Notes under the pieces: generated by a model
Told to the model about the DNA's origin: nothing
Databases searched by the model: none
The model's input: only the letters and a program-made list of their open reading frames with translations
Position numbers and translations under genes: made by a program
In this document: positions 39,123 through 47,857 of the stretch, in pieces
How positions within the stretch are numbered: the stretch's first letter is position 1
Layout: the number at the start of each line of letters is the position of its first letter
NCBI GenBank assembly: GCA_964432415.1
Contig: CAYSNW010000008.1
Coordinates: 32,782-96,781, forward strand
Direction: 5' to 3'
Source of the DNA: JAFECT01 sp964432415
GTDB lineage: Bacteria > Pseudomonadota > Alphaproteobacteria > Caulobacterales > Caulobacteraceae
Length of the DNA: 64,000 bases

Positions 39123-41423
39123 CTACTTACCCTTGCCCTGCTGGATGTGCCGCCAGAGCGCCCCGATCAGGTTGGTGTAGTCGTCGGTCCAGGGCTTGGT
39201 CTTTGACGCCGGCGGGACCTGCCAGCGCTTGTCGGCCCGGAAGTCGGCCAGGGCTTCCGGCGTCCGCGCAAACAGCACCGCCTCGGTCGAGGCCTCCCAG
39301 CCGTAGGGCTGGCTGGCGCGCTCAAGATAGACCTGTTGCAGCACCGGCGCGCCGATGGCCTTGGCGGTGGCGACCGCCGAGGTCGTGATCTCGAGGTTGC
39401 GGTTGGACAGGTGCAGCAGCACCACCCCGCCCGGCTTGACCACGTCCAGATAGCCCTTCAGCGCCTCGGTGGTCAGCAGGTGGGTCGGCACGCTGTCCGA
39501 CGAGAAGGCGTCGACCATCAGCACGTCGAAGCGCCCACGCGGCTGCTTGGCCAGCGTCAGGCGCGCGTCGCCCATGACCACCGCCACCCCGCCACGGGCG
39601 CAATAGGTGGTGTAGCTGAACCGGCTGGGATCGAAGGCGAAGTGCAGCACCTTCGGATCGATCTCGAAATAGGTCAGGTGATCGGACGCGCGCTTGTAGG
39701 CGGCCAGCGCTCCCGACCCCAGGCCGACCACGCCGATGTCGGCGGCCGGCATGCGGCGCTGGATCATCGCCACGGTCTGCCCGATGGGGGTGACCTGGGC
39801 GTAGTAGAGCATCGGGTGGCAGCGGATCTCGGGGCGGGGATCGTTATTGGCCTGAGCCCCGTGCAGCGTCGATCCGTTGAGCATCAGGGTGAGCGGCTTG
39901 CCGTAGTAGGTGGTGTCCTGGCTGGCGGTCCTGAGCACCCCGAAGAAGCTGCGCTCGGTGTGCAGCCAGTGATAGCGCCCGGCGACGTCCTGGGCCCCGA
40001 TCCACAGGGCTGCGAGCGCGATGGTGAACAGGACGGCCCGGTCGCGGATCAGGAAGGCGGCGATCGACCCGGCGCCCAGCAGCAGGTGGGCCACCAGCAC
40101 GGCGTTGTCGTAGCCGTCGCGGAAGCCGTCGATCGAGGTGTGCATGCCGACCGCGACTTCCGGATGCGCCTTGATGATCGAGAACAGGGTGAAGCAGGCC
40201 GCCGCCAGGGCCAGCGCCGTCCCGAAGGCGTACTTGTCCCGGAAGCTCGCCTTGCCCTCGCCACGCGGCCGGACCAGCCCGGCCAGGACCAGCACGATCG
40301 GGTACTCCCAGATCACGTGGAAGATCAGGGGCGCGAGGATGGCGTTGAAGACGCCGCCGAGGACGCCCCCCAGCGAGAGCCACAGGTAGAACTCGGTCAG
40401 CCGGTCCGGCGGCGGACGCCGGGCCGCCAGGGTCTGGTGACACATCAGGGCGGTGAAGAAGAAGGTCGCCAGGTTGAGTGCGAACAGGGTGACCCAATCG
40501 CCCGTGTTGAACGGGAGCAGCGCCACGCAGGCCGCCGCGAACAGGCCCTGCAGGATCAGGGTCCATTTCAGCGGGATCAACGGCTTGGACTGGAAGGCCA
40601 GGACGAAGGTCAGCAGATAGACCGCCAGCGGCGCGACCCACAGGAAGGGCGCCGAGGCGATGTCCATCGACAGGTGCATGGTCACGCCCAGCATCAGGCT
40701 GGAGGGGATGGCCGCCAGCGCCAGCCAGATCAGCCGCTCGCGCCAGGTCACGGGCGTGGTGGCGGCCAGGGGCGCGGTCTCCTCGTCGGAGGCGCGCCAG
40801 CTGATGAAGGCCAGGACCGCAATCAGCGCGATGAACACGAAATAGGCCCCCGACCACAGGGTGCGCTGGGTGGTCAGGCGCAGCAGCGGCTCCACGATGG
40901 TCGGATAGGCCAGCAGCGCGGCGAAGCTGCCGAGGTTCGAGGCGGCGTAAAGGACGTAGGGGTTCTCGGCGTCGGGATAGCCTTTCCTCACCCGCGCGTA
41001 CCAGGCCTGCAGCAGGGGCGCGGTGGCCGACAGCACCGCGAACGGCGCGCCGATCGAGAGTGTCAGCACCCCCAGAAGCCAGGGGATCGGCATGCCCGTG
41101 GGCGGATCGCCGAGCAGGCCGCTCACTTTCAGCGGCAGCACCAGGGCGGCCAACAGCAGCAGGCCGACGTGGATGACGATCTGGGTGCGGATCGAGCGCA
41201 CCCGCTGCACCGCGTGGGCGTAACCGTAGCCCGCCAGCAGCGCCGCCTGGAAGAACACCATCGAGGTGTTCCACACCGCCGGCGAGCCGCCGAGCTTGGG
41301 CAGCACCAGCTTGGCGATCATCGGCTCGACCAGGAAGACCAGGGCCGCGCTGGTGAAGATGGCCAGCGCATAGAGCGGCGGCGCGGCGCGAGAGCCGGGT
41401 GCGGCGACGGCGGTAGCGGACAT
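39123..41423 (-). CDS. Membrane protein fused to a spermidine synthase-like domain
   Basis: The protein has 766 residues. The first roughly 500 residues form about 12 or more hydrophobic segments (for example LYALAIFTSAALVFLVEPMIAKL and MVFFQAALLAGYGYAHAV). The C-terminal 230 residues look like the Rossmann fold of a spermidine synthase or SAM-dependent methyltransferase: GVVGLGSGALAAY, LTYFEIDPKVL, VVMGDARLTLAKQPRGRFDVLMVDAFSSDSVPTHLLT. Such fused proteins are widespread but uncharacterised, so polyamine synthesis is not proven. It sits on the opposite strand between ispDF and cinA, which are usually neighbours. Confidence 0.85.
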   Translation of the reverse strand: MSATAVAAPGSRAAPPLYALAIFTSAALVFLVEPMIAKLVLPKLGGSPAVWNTSMVFFQAALLAGYGYAHAVQRVRSIRTQIVIHVGLLLLAALVLPLKVSGLLGDPPTGMPIPWLLGVLTLSIGAPFAVLSATAPLLQAWYARVRKGYPDAENPYVLYAASNLGSFAALLAYPTIVEPLLRLTTQRTLWSGAYFVFIALIAVLAFISWRASDEETAPLAATTPVTWRERLIWLALAAIPSSLMLGVTMHLSMDIASAPFLWVAPLAVYLLTFVLAFQSKPLIPLKWTLILQGLFAAACVALLPFNTGDWVTLFALNLATFFFTALMCHQTLAARRPPPDRLTEFYLWLSLGGVLGGVFNAILAPLIFHVIWEYPIVLVLAGLVRPRGEGKASFRDKYAFGTALALAAACFTLFSIIKAHPEVAVGMHTSIDGFRDGYDNAVLVAHLLLGAGSIAAFLIRDRAVLFTIALAALWIGAQDVAGRYHWLHTERSFFGVLRTASQDTTYYGKPLTLMLNGSTLHGAQANNDPRPEIRCHPMLYYAQVTPIGQTVAMIQRRMPAADIGVVGLGSGALAAYKRASDHLTYFEIDPKVLHFAFDPSRFSYTTYCARGGVAVVMGDARLTLAKQPRGRFDVLMVDAFSSDSVPTHLLTTEALKGYLDVVKPGGVVLLHLSNRNLEITTSAVATAKAIGAPVLQQVYLERASQPYGWEASTEAVLFARTPEALADFRADKRWQVPPASKTKPWTDDYTNLIGALWRHIQQGKGK

Positions 41424-41513
41424 TCAGGCTCCCCAATCCCAAGAACCGCTGCGGTCCGCACGCGTTGGCGCTATCTAGGACCGACTCAGACCGCAGCAGG
41501 GGCGCAGGCTGGC

Positions 41514-42005
41514 ATGTTTCCCGACGACGTCGTAGCCGCCGCCAACGCCGTGCTCGAGGCGGCCAAGGCGAAGGGCCTGAAGGTCGCCACAGCGGAGAGC
41601 TGCACGGCGGGTCTTGTCGCGGGCGCGCTGACCGCCATCTCCGGCTCGGCCGACGTGGTCGAGCGCGGGTTCATCACCTATTCCAACGAAGCCAAGGCCG
41701 AGATGCTGGGCATAGACCCGGCGCTTATCGAGGATGTCGGCGCCGTCTCCGAATCCGTCGCCCGCGCGATGGCGCAAGGCGCTCTGGCCCATTCCCACGC
41801 CGACCTTGCGGTCTCGATCACCGGTATTGCGGGCCCGACCGGCGGTACGCCGCTCAAGCCCGTCGGCCTGGTCTATTTCGCCACGGCGATGCGCGGCGGC
41901 CAGACCGTGGCGCGCCATGAGCTGTTCGGAAACCTGGGGCGCGAACGGGTGCGCGAAGCCAGCGTCAGGGTCGCGCTGGACTTGCTGCTGGACCGGCTGC
42001 GCTAG
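41514..42005 (+). CDS. CinA C-terminal-family nicotinamide-nucleotide amidohydrolase
   Basis: The 163-residue protein is the CinA C-terminal (PncC) domain alone. Diagnostic segments are KVATAESCTAGLVAGALTAISGSADVVERGFITYSNEAK and LAVSITGIAGPTGGTPLKPVGLVYFA. It deamidates nicotinamide mononucleotide to recycle NAD. The ATG at 41514 has only a weak ribosome-binding site. Its last 41 bases overlap the 3' end of the convergent COQ10-like gene. Confidence 0.92.
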   Translation: MFPDDVVAAANAVLEAAKAKGLKVATAESCTAGLVAGALTAISGSADVVERGFITYSNEAKAEMLGIDPALIEDVGAVSESVARAMAQGALAHSHADLAVSITGIAGPTGGTPLKPVGLVYFATAMRGGQTVARHELFGNLGRERVREASVRVALDLLLDRLR

Positions 42006-42462
42006 AGGTCCCGCCGAACGGGGCGTAGAGCGCCATCGCCCGGCTTTCGAAGCAGGCGATCAGCTTGTTCGCCGCCCGGTCGAAGTTGGCCGCCAGCATG
42101 GCGTCCAGCAGGCGCGACTTAAACTCGAAGTCGATGTCGAACTGGACGGTGGTCCCGACCGGGTGCGGCTCGAAAACCCAGACGTTCCGCAGCCGCCGGA
42201 AGGGTCCGGACAGCAGGCTGACCTCGATGCGATGGGCGCCGGCGTCGCGGCGCACGCGGGTGGAGAAGCGCTCCTTCAGGAAGGAAAATCCGACCCGGGA
42301 TTCCGCGTCGAGGGCGGTGACGCCGTCGCCCTCGCTGTGTTCGTTCCATACCCGCATGCCGGTGATCCAGGGCACGAACTCCGGATAGCGGCGCACGTCT
42401 CCGACCAGGCCGAACAGCTGGTCGGGCGTGTAGGGCATCAGCTTGGTGACGTGGTGGCGCAC
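41965..42462 (-). CDS. COQ10/RatA-like START-domain protein
   Basis: A 165-residue polyketide-cyclase/START-fold protein related to mitochondrial COQ10 and bacterial RatA. Characteristic segments are YTPDQLFGLVGDVRRYPEFVPWITG and LNSPF-like LLSGPFRRLRNVWVF, followed by QFDIDFEFKSRLLDAML. COQ10 binds ubiquinone and supports respiration; RatA was described as an inhibitor of ribosome assembly, so both names are used. In alphaproteobacteria it usually sits next to lipA, as here, where only a palindromic element intervenes. Confidence 0.9.
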   Translation of the reverse strand: MRHHVTKLMPYTPDQLFGLVGDVRRYPEFVPWITGMRVWNEHSEGDGVTALDAESRVGFSFLKERFSTRVRRDAGAHRIEVSLLSGPFRRLRNVWVFEPHPVGTTVQFDIDFEFKSRLLDAMLAANFDRAANKLIACFESRAMALYAPFGGTSSAAGPAASPARP

Positions 42463-42485
42463 CTATTGCCTCCCTACACCCCCGC

Positions 42486-42658
42486 CCTTCCCCCCTCGAC
42501 GGGGAAGGTGGGCCCGTCAGGGCTCGGATGGGGGGCGGCGCGGCAGCAGAGTAGGTTCGCATAGATCGAAGAAAGAGGCCGGCGCCTGGCCCCGAGGCTT
42601 CGGCGCGGCCCGCCATCCGGCTCCTTGCGTCGCCACCTTCCCCCTCGAGGGGGGAAGG
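42486..42658. repeat. Palindromic REPIN-like element, copy B
   Basis: Arms of the same two types as copy A but in swapped order: the left arm is CCTTCCCCCCTCGACGGGG then AAGGTGGGCCCGTCAGGG and CTCGGATGGGGGGC, and the right arm read inversely is CCTTCCCCCCTCGAGGGGG, AAGGTGGCGACGCAAGGAGCC and GGATGGCGGGC. The centre differs from copy A. It lies in the 214-base gap between the COQ10-like and lipA genes. Confidence 0.7.
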
Positions 42659-42676
42659 GCGCTGAGTGACGCTGCA

Positions 42677-43618
42677 TCAGCCCCGCGCCGCCTTCAGCCG
42701 CGCGAAGTCCTCGCCCGCGTGATGGGACGAGCGGGTCAGCGGACTGGCCGAGACCATCAGGAAGCCCTTGGCCCAGGCGATGGACTCGTAGGCCTTGAAC
42801 TCTTCCGGCGTGACGAAGCGGTCGAGGGCGGCGTGCTTGCGGGTGGGCTGCAGGTACTGGCCGATGGTGATGAAGTCGACGCCGGCCGAGCGCATGTCGT
42901 CCATCACCTGCATGACCTCCTCCTTGGTCTCGCCGAGACCGACCATCAGGCCGGACTTGGTGAACTGGGCGGGGTCTCGCCGCTTGACCTGATCGAGCAG
43001 GCGCAGGGAGTGGTAGTAGCGCGCGCCGGGACGGATCTTCAGATACAGCCGCGGCACGGTCTCGAGGTTGTGGTTGAACACGTCGGGCCGCGAGTCGATC
43101 ACGACCTCGGCGGCGCCGTCCTTCCTGAGGAAATCCGGCGTCAGGATCTCGATGGTGGTTCCGGGGGCCTGCAGGCGGATCTGGCGCACGGTCTCGGCGA
43201 AGTGCTCGGCGCCGCCGTCGTTCAGGTCGTCCCGATCGACCGAGGTGATGACCACGTGTTTCAGGCCCATCTCGGCCACCGCGCGACCGACCTTGACCGG
43301 CTCGTCCGCGTCCAGCGCGCCGGGCATGCCGGTCTTGACGTTGCAGAAGGCGCAGGCCCGCGTGCAGGTGTCGCCCATGATCATCAGGGTGGCGTGCTTC
43401 TGGCTCCAGCACTCGCCGATGTTCGGGCAGGACGCTTCCTCGCAGACCGTGTGCAGGCCCTTGTCGTGGACGATCTTCCGGGTCTCGAGATAGGCGCCGG
43501 ATCCCGGCGCGCGCACCCGCAGCCAGTCGGGCTTGCGCAGCACCGGGCTGTCGGGACGTTCGCGCTTTTCGGGGTGACGCAGCGCACGCGCGGCGACCGT
43601 ATCGATGACCGTGACCAT
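42677..43618 (-). CDS. lipA: Lipoyl synthase
   Basis: A 313-residue radical-SAM enzyme that inserts sulfur at C6 and C8 of octanoyl chains on lipoyl domains, including those of the nearby pyruvate dehydrogenase. The auxiliary 4Fe-4S motif CEEASCPNIGECW lies near residue 60, and the radical-SAM motif CTRACAFC near 90 follows. Later segments VTPEEFKAYESIAWAKGF and RSSHHAGEDF are typical of the family. It lies in the same direction as the pdh operon, but nine kilobases of accessory genes separate it from lpd. The palindromic copy B starts 19 bases after its stop. Confidence 0.97.
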   Translation of the reverse strand: MVTVIDTVAARALRHPEKRERPDSPVLRKPDWLRVRAPGSGAYLETRKIVHDKGLHTVCEEASCPNIGECWSQKHATLMIMGDTCTRACAFCNVKTGMPGALDADEPVKVGRAVAEMGLKHVVITSVDRDDLNDGGAEHFAETVRQIRLQAPGTTIEILTPDFLRKDGAAEVVIDSRPDVFNHNLETVPRLYLKIRPGARYYHSLRLLDQVKRRDPAQFTKSGLMVGLGETKEEVMQVMDDMRSAGVDFITIGQYLQPTRKHAALDRFVTPEEFKAYESIAWAKGFLMVSASPLTRSSHHAGEDFARLKAARG

Positions 43619-43730
43619 AAGCTTCTTCGCGACGCCTCCGCGGGAACGGTTGCTATGTCGTCTTTTCGACGTCCCATATCAAGCGCAGGAGGCGAGCCGT
43701 CTCGCCGAAACCGCCCGCAGGGGCTATGGA

Positions 43731-44687
43731 TTGGGCGTGCGCGGGGCGGTCATTGCATTGGTGGTTCTGGCGGCCCTGACGGGCTGCAAGCGGCGTGAGG
43801 ACATCGCGTCGCAGGACACCCGCACCCCGCCCTCGCTCGGCCCCCGCTTCTATCCGCCGGAAGGCTGGGCGTGGGGGACGGTGGCGCCGGAGGGCTCGCC
43901 CGCCATCCGCTACGGCGTCTCCTCGACCACCGGCACGCCCCGGGCGACGGTGATCCTGCTGGCCGGCGGCGGCGAGCCGGCCGAGACCTATTTCGAAACC
44001 GCCCGCGACCTGATCGACAAGGGCTTCACGGTCTGGATCCTGGACCCGGCGCCCCGTCCCACGGCGGGCGCCCAGGCGTTGCGTTTCATGGTCGACAACG
44101 TCGTGCGGCCTCGGGCCGGCGATACGGTGGTCGTGGCGGCATACGACTCGGGCGTGCTGGCCGCCCTGCTGGAGGCGGAGACCCAGCGCCCGCGGGTCAG
44201 CGGCCTGGTCCTGTGGTCGCCCAAGCTGGCCGAAGCGGAGGGCGACGAGGCGCGAAAGCGGGTCGGCCAGGGCCTGGGCGCCTTCAAGGCCGCGGGCGAG
44301 CACGACTGGATCAGGCCCGACCACGACCTTTCCGGCCGGGCGACCCTGGCCGACGCCTGGCGCACGGCCAACCCCGACCTGCGCCCCAAGCCGCGCCCGT
44401 GGAACTGGTTCCTGGCCCAGGCCGACGCCATCGCCGCCGCGGCCGATCCCGGGCGGGTCAAGTCGGTGGACCTGCCCGTGCTGGTGCTGGAGAGCGGCCG
44501 CGACGACCGGGCGCGCACCCTGTGCACAGCCCTGCCCCGCTGCGTGCGCACCACCCTCGAGACCGAGAAAGCGCCCCCTCACCTCGCCTCCGACCGGGTG
44601 CGCGGCGTCTGGCTGGCCGCCCTGACCGGCTTCGTCGAGGATCGCATCGCGGGCCGTGAGCTTCCCGCCCAGGCTCACGCGACGTAA
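43731..44687 (+). CDS. Lipoprotein with alpha/beta-hydrolase fold
   Basis: The protein has 318 residues from a TTG at 43731 placed seven bases after AGGGG; a GTG at 43737 is an alternative. The signal ends in a lipobox (ALTGC), so it is a lipoprotein. The fold is alpha/beta-hydrolase-like: TVILLAGGGEPAETYF (oxyanion region), FTVWILDPAPRP, the nucleophile position VVAAYDSGVLAA near residue 150, VLVLESGRDD near 260 and a late PPHLASDRVRG with the possible catalytic His. At the elbow the usual GxSxG reads AYDSG, with Asp where Ser is expected. Substrate unknown. It opens the accessory block. Confidence 0.7.
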   Translation: MGVRGAVIALVVLAALTGCKRREDIASQDTRTPPSLGPRFYPPEGWAWGTVAPEGSPAIRYGVSSTTGTPRATVILLAGGGEPAETYFETARDLIDKGFTVWILDPAPRPTAGAQALRFMVDNVVRPRAGDTVVVAAYDSGVLAALLEAETQRPRVSGLVLWSPKLAEAEGDEARKRVGQGLGAFKAAGEHDWIRPDHDLSGRATLADAWRTANPDLRPKPRPWNWFLAQADAIAAAADPGRVKSVDLPVLVLESGRDDRARTLCTALPRCVRTTLETEKAPPHLASDRVRGVWLAALTGFVEDRIAGRELPAQAHAT

Positions 44688-44767
44688 CTGACCTTTTCAT
44701 GTGAAACGGAGCCGGATAGCCTCGCGTTCACAACAAGAAGACGACTGTCTTCCAGAGAGGACGCTTG

Positions 44768-46330
44768 ATGCCGCGTGCATTCGATACGCGGGCGGGGGAA
44801 ACGCCGATCTTCGACGCGCTGCTGAATGCGCGCGCAAAGTACGGCGGCGGCAAGGAGATCCTGGAGGACCAGGAACGCAAGCCCCTGACCTACACCGGAC
44901 TGGTCCGCGCCGCCTTCGTGCTCGGGCGCAAGATCGCCGCCCTGACCGAGCCGGGCGAACGGGTCGGCATCCTGCTGCCCGCCTCCGCAGGCGTGGTGGT
45001 GACCTTCTACGGCCTGCACGCCTTCGGGCGCGTGCCGGTGATGCTGAACTTCACCTCGGGCCTGAGGAACTTGCGCGCGGCCTGCAAGGCGGCGGGGGTC
45101 AAGCGCATCCTGACCGCGCGCCGCTTCATCGAGAACGCCAAGCTCGAGGACATGATCGACGTCCTGGAGGGCTTCTCCCAGATCGTCTGGCTGGACGACA
45201 TCCGCGCCTCGATCACCACCCAGGACAAGCTGTTCGGCCTGGCTGCCGGCCTGTTCCCCAAGAAGTTCCGCACCCCCGCCAAGCCTGACGACGTCGGCGT
45301 GATCCTGTTCACCTCCGGCAGCTTCGGCGCCCCCAAGGGCGTGGTCCTGACCCACCGCAACCTGGTCTCCAACGTCGAGCAGGTCGCAGCCCACATCGAC
45401 CTCGACCCGGCCTGGGTGCTGTTCAATCCCCTGCCGACCTTCCACTGCTTCGGCCTGACCGGGGGCATCCTGCTGCCGCTGCTGACGGGCATGAAGGCGT
45501 TCGAATACCCCTCGCCGCTGCACACCAAGCAGATCCCGCCGCTGCTCAAGGACATCGGCGCCTCGATCCTTCTGGCCACCGACACCTTCGTCAACCAATA
45601 CGCCCGGGCGGGCGAGCCCGAGGACTTCTCGACACTCGAGTTCATCGTCGCCGGCGCCGAGAAGGTACGCGACGAAACCCACGTCCTGTTCGGCAGCGAG
45701 CGCTACGGCAATATCCCGGTGCTGGAGGGCTACGGCGCCACCGAGGCCGCACCGGTGGTGGCGGTCAATACGCCAGTGGACAACCACGTCGGCACCGTCG
45801 GCCAGATCCTGCCGGGGATGGAGTATCGGCTCGACCCGGTCCAGGGCATCGATCACGGCGGCCGCCTGTTCCTGCGCGGGCCCAACGTCATGGCCGGATA
45901 CCTGGCCCAGGACGGCTCCAACACGGTCGAGCCCCTGCCCGGCGGCTGGCACGACACCGGCGATGTCTGCGACGTGGATGCGGAAGGTTTCGTGCGCATC
46001 CTGGGGCGGGTGAAGCGCTTCGCCAAGATCGGCGGCGAGATGGTGTCGCTGACCGCCGTCGAAGGCATCGCCGAGGCGGTCTGGCCGGACGAACGCCACG
46101 CGGTGGTGGCCATTCCGGACTCGAAGAAGGGCGAACGGCTGGTCCTGATCACCGATCGGCGCGACGCCGACGTCGGCGCGCTGGCCGCCTGGGCCCGGGC
46201 CAATGGCGCGCCGGAGCTGGCGGTGCCCAAGCGCATCATCAAGGTCAATGAGGTGCCCGTGCTCGGCACCGGCAAGACCGACTACGTCACCATCCAGCGG
46301 ATGGCGGAAACCGAAGCCGCCGCAGCCTAG
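44768..46330 (+). CDS. Aas-like acyl-ACP synthetase (AMP-binding)
   Basis: A 520-residue member of the ANL adenylating superfamily that resembles the C-terminal ligase half of 2-acylglycerophosphoethanolamine acyltransferase/acyl-ACP synthetase (Aas) and lacks the acyltransferase half. Motifs are LFTSGSFGAPKGVVLTHRN near residue 182, GYGATEAAPV near 325, DTGDV near 400, KRFAKIGGEMVSLTAVE near 425 and LGTGKTDY near 505. It would activate free fatty acids with ATP. The ATG at 44768 follows GAGAGGA. It lies between the lipoprotein hydrolase and DoxX genes on the same strand. Confidence 0.88.
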   Translation: MPRAFDTRAGETPIFDALLNARAKYGGGKEILEDQERKPLTYTGLVRAAFVLGRKIAALTEPGERVGILLPASAGVVVTFYGLHAFGRVPVMLNFTSGLRNLRAACKAAGVKRILTARRFIENAKLEDMIDVLEGFSQIVWLDDIRASITTQDKLFGLAAGLFPKKFRTPAKPDDVGVILFTSGSFGAPKGVVLTHRNLVSNVEQVAAHIDLDPAWVLFNPLPTFHCFGLTGGILLPLLTGMKAFEYPSPLHTKQIPPLLKDIGASILLATDTFVNQYARAGEPEDFSTLEFIVAGAEKVRDETHVLFGSERYGNIPVLEGYGATEAAPVVAVNTPVDNHVGTVGQILPGMEYRLDPVQGIDHGGRLFLRGPNVMAGYLAQDGSNTVEPLPGGWHDTGDVCDVDAEGFVRILGRVKRFAKIGGEMVSLTAVEGIAEAVWPDERHAVVAIPDSKKGERLVLITDRRDADVGALAAWARANGAPELAVPKRIIKVNEVPVLGTGKTDYVTIQRMAETEAAAA

Positions 46331-46362
46331 TTTACGGCGCAGTCTGACCGAAGGGATGGCTG

Positions 46363-46758
46363 ATGGACAAGCTCTACGCCTGGCAGCCGAAGGTGCTCTC
46401 GATCCTGCGCATCGTTGCGGGCCTGCTCTTCATGGAGCACGGCACGATGAAATGGCTGCACTTCCCGCCGGGGCCGGGTCCCGACCACCTGCAGCTTTTC
46501 TCGATGATGGGGATCGGCGGCGTGCTCGAACTGGTTGGGGGCGCCTTGATCGTCGTTGGCCTTTTCACCCGGCCGGTCGCCTTCATTCTCAGCGGCGAGA
46601 TGGCGGTGGCCTACTTCACCATGCACATGCCCAAGAGCTTCTTCCCCGCGGTCAACATGGGCGACGCGGCGATCCTGTTCTGCTTTGTGTTCCTGTACCT
46701 TGTCTTCGCCGGTCCAGGCTTCTGGAGCATCGACGCAATCGTTCGCAAGCGTCCCTGA
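46363..46758 (+). CDS. DoxX-family membrane protein
   Basis: A 131-residue protein with four predicted membrane segments. The DoxX features are LRIVAGLLFMEHGTMKWLHFP near residue 15, GGVLELVGGALIVVGLFTR near 50 and AVAYFTMHMPKSFFPAVNMG near 90. DoxX proteins are small quinone-related membrane subunits of uncertain function. It starts 33 bases after the acyl-ACP synthetase-like gene and 22 bases before the LprI-like gene, so the three are probably one transcript. Confidence 0.9.
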   Translation: MDKLYAWQPKVLSILRIVAGLLFMEHGTMKWLHFPPGPGPDHLQLFSMMGIGGVLELVGGALIVVGLFTRPVAFILSGEMAVAYFTMHMPKSFFPAVNMGDAAILFCFVFLYLVFAGPGFWSIDAIVRKRP

Positions 46759-46780
46759 AGCCGCGAGCGGGGGGCAGGAG

Positions 46781-47857
46781 ATGTCGAACAAGGCCGGCCC
46801 CGCCTTGCTCCTGGTCGCCGTGATCCTCGGCGGCTGCAAGCCATCGCCGGCGACCCCTGCCAGGGCGGCCGCGGCGGCCGCCCGATCGGGAGATTCAACG
46901 ACGAGCGCCCCGGGCCCTAGCTTCGACTGCACAAAGGCTCAGGGTGATCTCGGAACGACGACCTGCGGCGATGCGGACCTCGCCGCCGCCGATCGCAGGA
47001 TGGCCGACGCCTTTTCGCGGCTGCTTGCCGCCGTCCCGCCGACCTGGAAGGGGCCCCTTCGCGACAGCCAGCGGTCCTTCCTCACCTACGCGGTCATCAA
47101 GTGTCGCGAGAGCGCGCCGCACGGAAAGCTGGATGCAGACTGCCTGACGCCTCTCTACGACTCCCGCACGACCCTGCTGAACCAGTCTTCGCTCAAGCGC
47201 ACCGGGCAGGGCCAGGGCGTGATCATGCTCGCGACCTACACCGCATGGGCCTACCGTCGCGATCGCAAGGACCCGGATGACATCGATCCCACAGGATCCT
47301 GCGTGACCACCGTTCCCCAGCTCATGGCCCCGGCCAACGATCAGGAACGCCGCTGGAACATCCTCGTCGGGCAAAGGATCAAGGCGTTTGGAAAGCCCTT
47401 CTGCGAAACTGGCGCCAGCGGCGAGACCGCGATCGGCGGCGCCCTGGTGGCGACCGCTCCGGGCTTCCTGGAGACCAGCATCGAATGGGACTTTCGAAAC
47501 ATGAGCCGGTCCGAGCAGCTGCACTGGTCGACGGCCAAAGGCCGAGAGCTGAGGGCCAACGACATCCTGAGCGATCCGGCGACCGCCCTTCCACGCCTCG
47601 ACCGGCTGATGATCGCCGCCGTTCGCAAGGATCCCGGCGCCTATGAAATGTCGAACGAAGCGGTCAGCTTTCTTGAAGACATCAGGGATGCGAAGGCCTG
47701 GACGCTTAGCCCGGAGGCCTTCACCCTCACCTCGGCAGACCCGCCGGTTTACCGCGTCGCCGACCTGAAATGGTCGGAGGTACGACCGATGCTGCGTCGA
47801 GACCTGCCTTTCGACCCCTCGGCGTTGAAGGCGCCTCAGGACCTGACCACACCCTGA
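46781..47857 (+). CDS. Lipoprotein with LprI-like N-terminal domain
   Basis: The protein has 358 residues. The signal ends in a lipobox (VILGGC) near residue 19. A low-complexity Ala-rich linker precedes a domain with FDCTKAQGDLGTTTCGDADLAAADRRMADAF and two further cysteines, which resembles the LprI/DUF1311 lysozyme-inhibitor domain. The rest (residues about 140-358) has a beta-rich stretch FLETSIEWDFRNMSRSEQLHWS and LRANDIL, reminiscent of a DUF3298-type domain. It may protect against lytic enzymes, but this is inferred. Its 3' end abuts the convergent TonB receptor with no gap. Confidence 0.75.
   Translation: MSNKAGPALLLVAVILGGCKPSPATPARAAAAAARSGDSTTSAPGPSFDCTKAQGDLGTTTCGDADLAAADRRMADAFSRLLAAVPPTWKGPLRDSQRSFLTYAVIKCRESAPHGKLDADCLTPLYDSRTTLLNQSSLKRTGQGQGVIMLATYTAWAYRRDRKDPDDIDPTGSCVTTVPQLMAPANDQERRWNILVGQRIKAFGKPFCETGASGETAIGGALVATAPGFLETSIEWDFRNMSRSEQLHWSTAKGRELRANDILSDPATALPRLDRLMIAAVRKDPGAYEMSNEAVSFLEDIRDAKAWTLSPEAFTLTSADPPVYRVADLKWSEVRPMLRRDLPFDPSALKAPQDLTTP

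Noticed and set aside
39336..42005. An 889-codon frame on the plus strand across the membrane/spermidine synthase gene and cinA
   Set aside because: Only its last part is the real CinA gene. The rest is a shadow of the opposite-strand gene and is rich in Gly, Gln and Arg without domain features.
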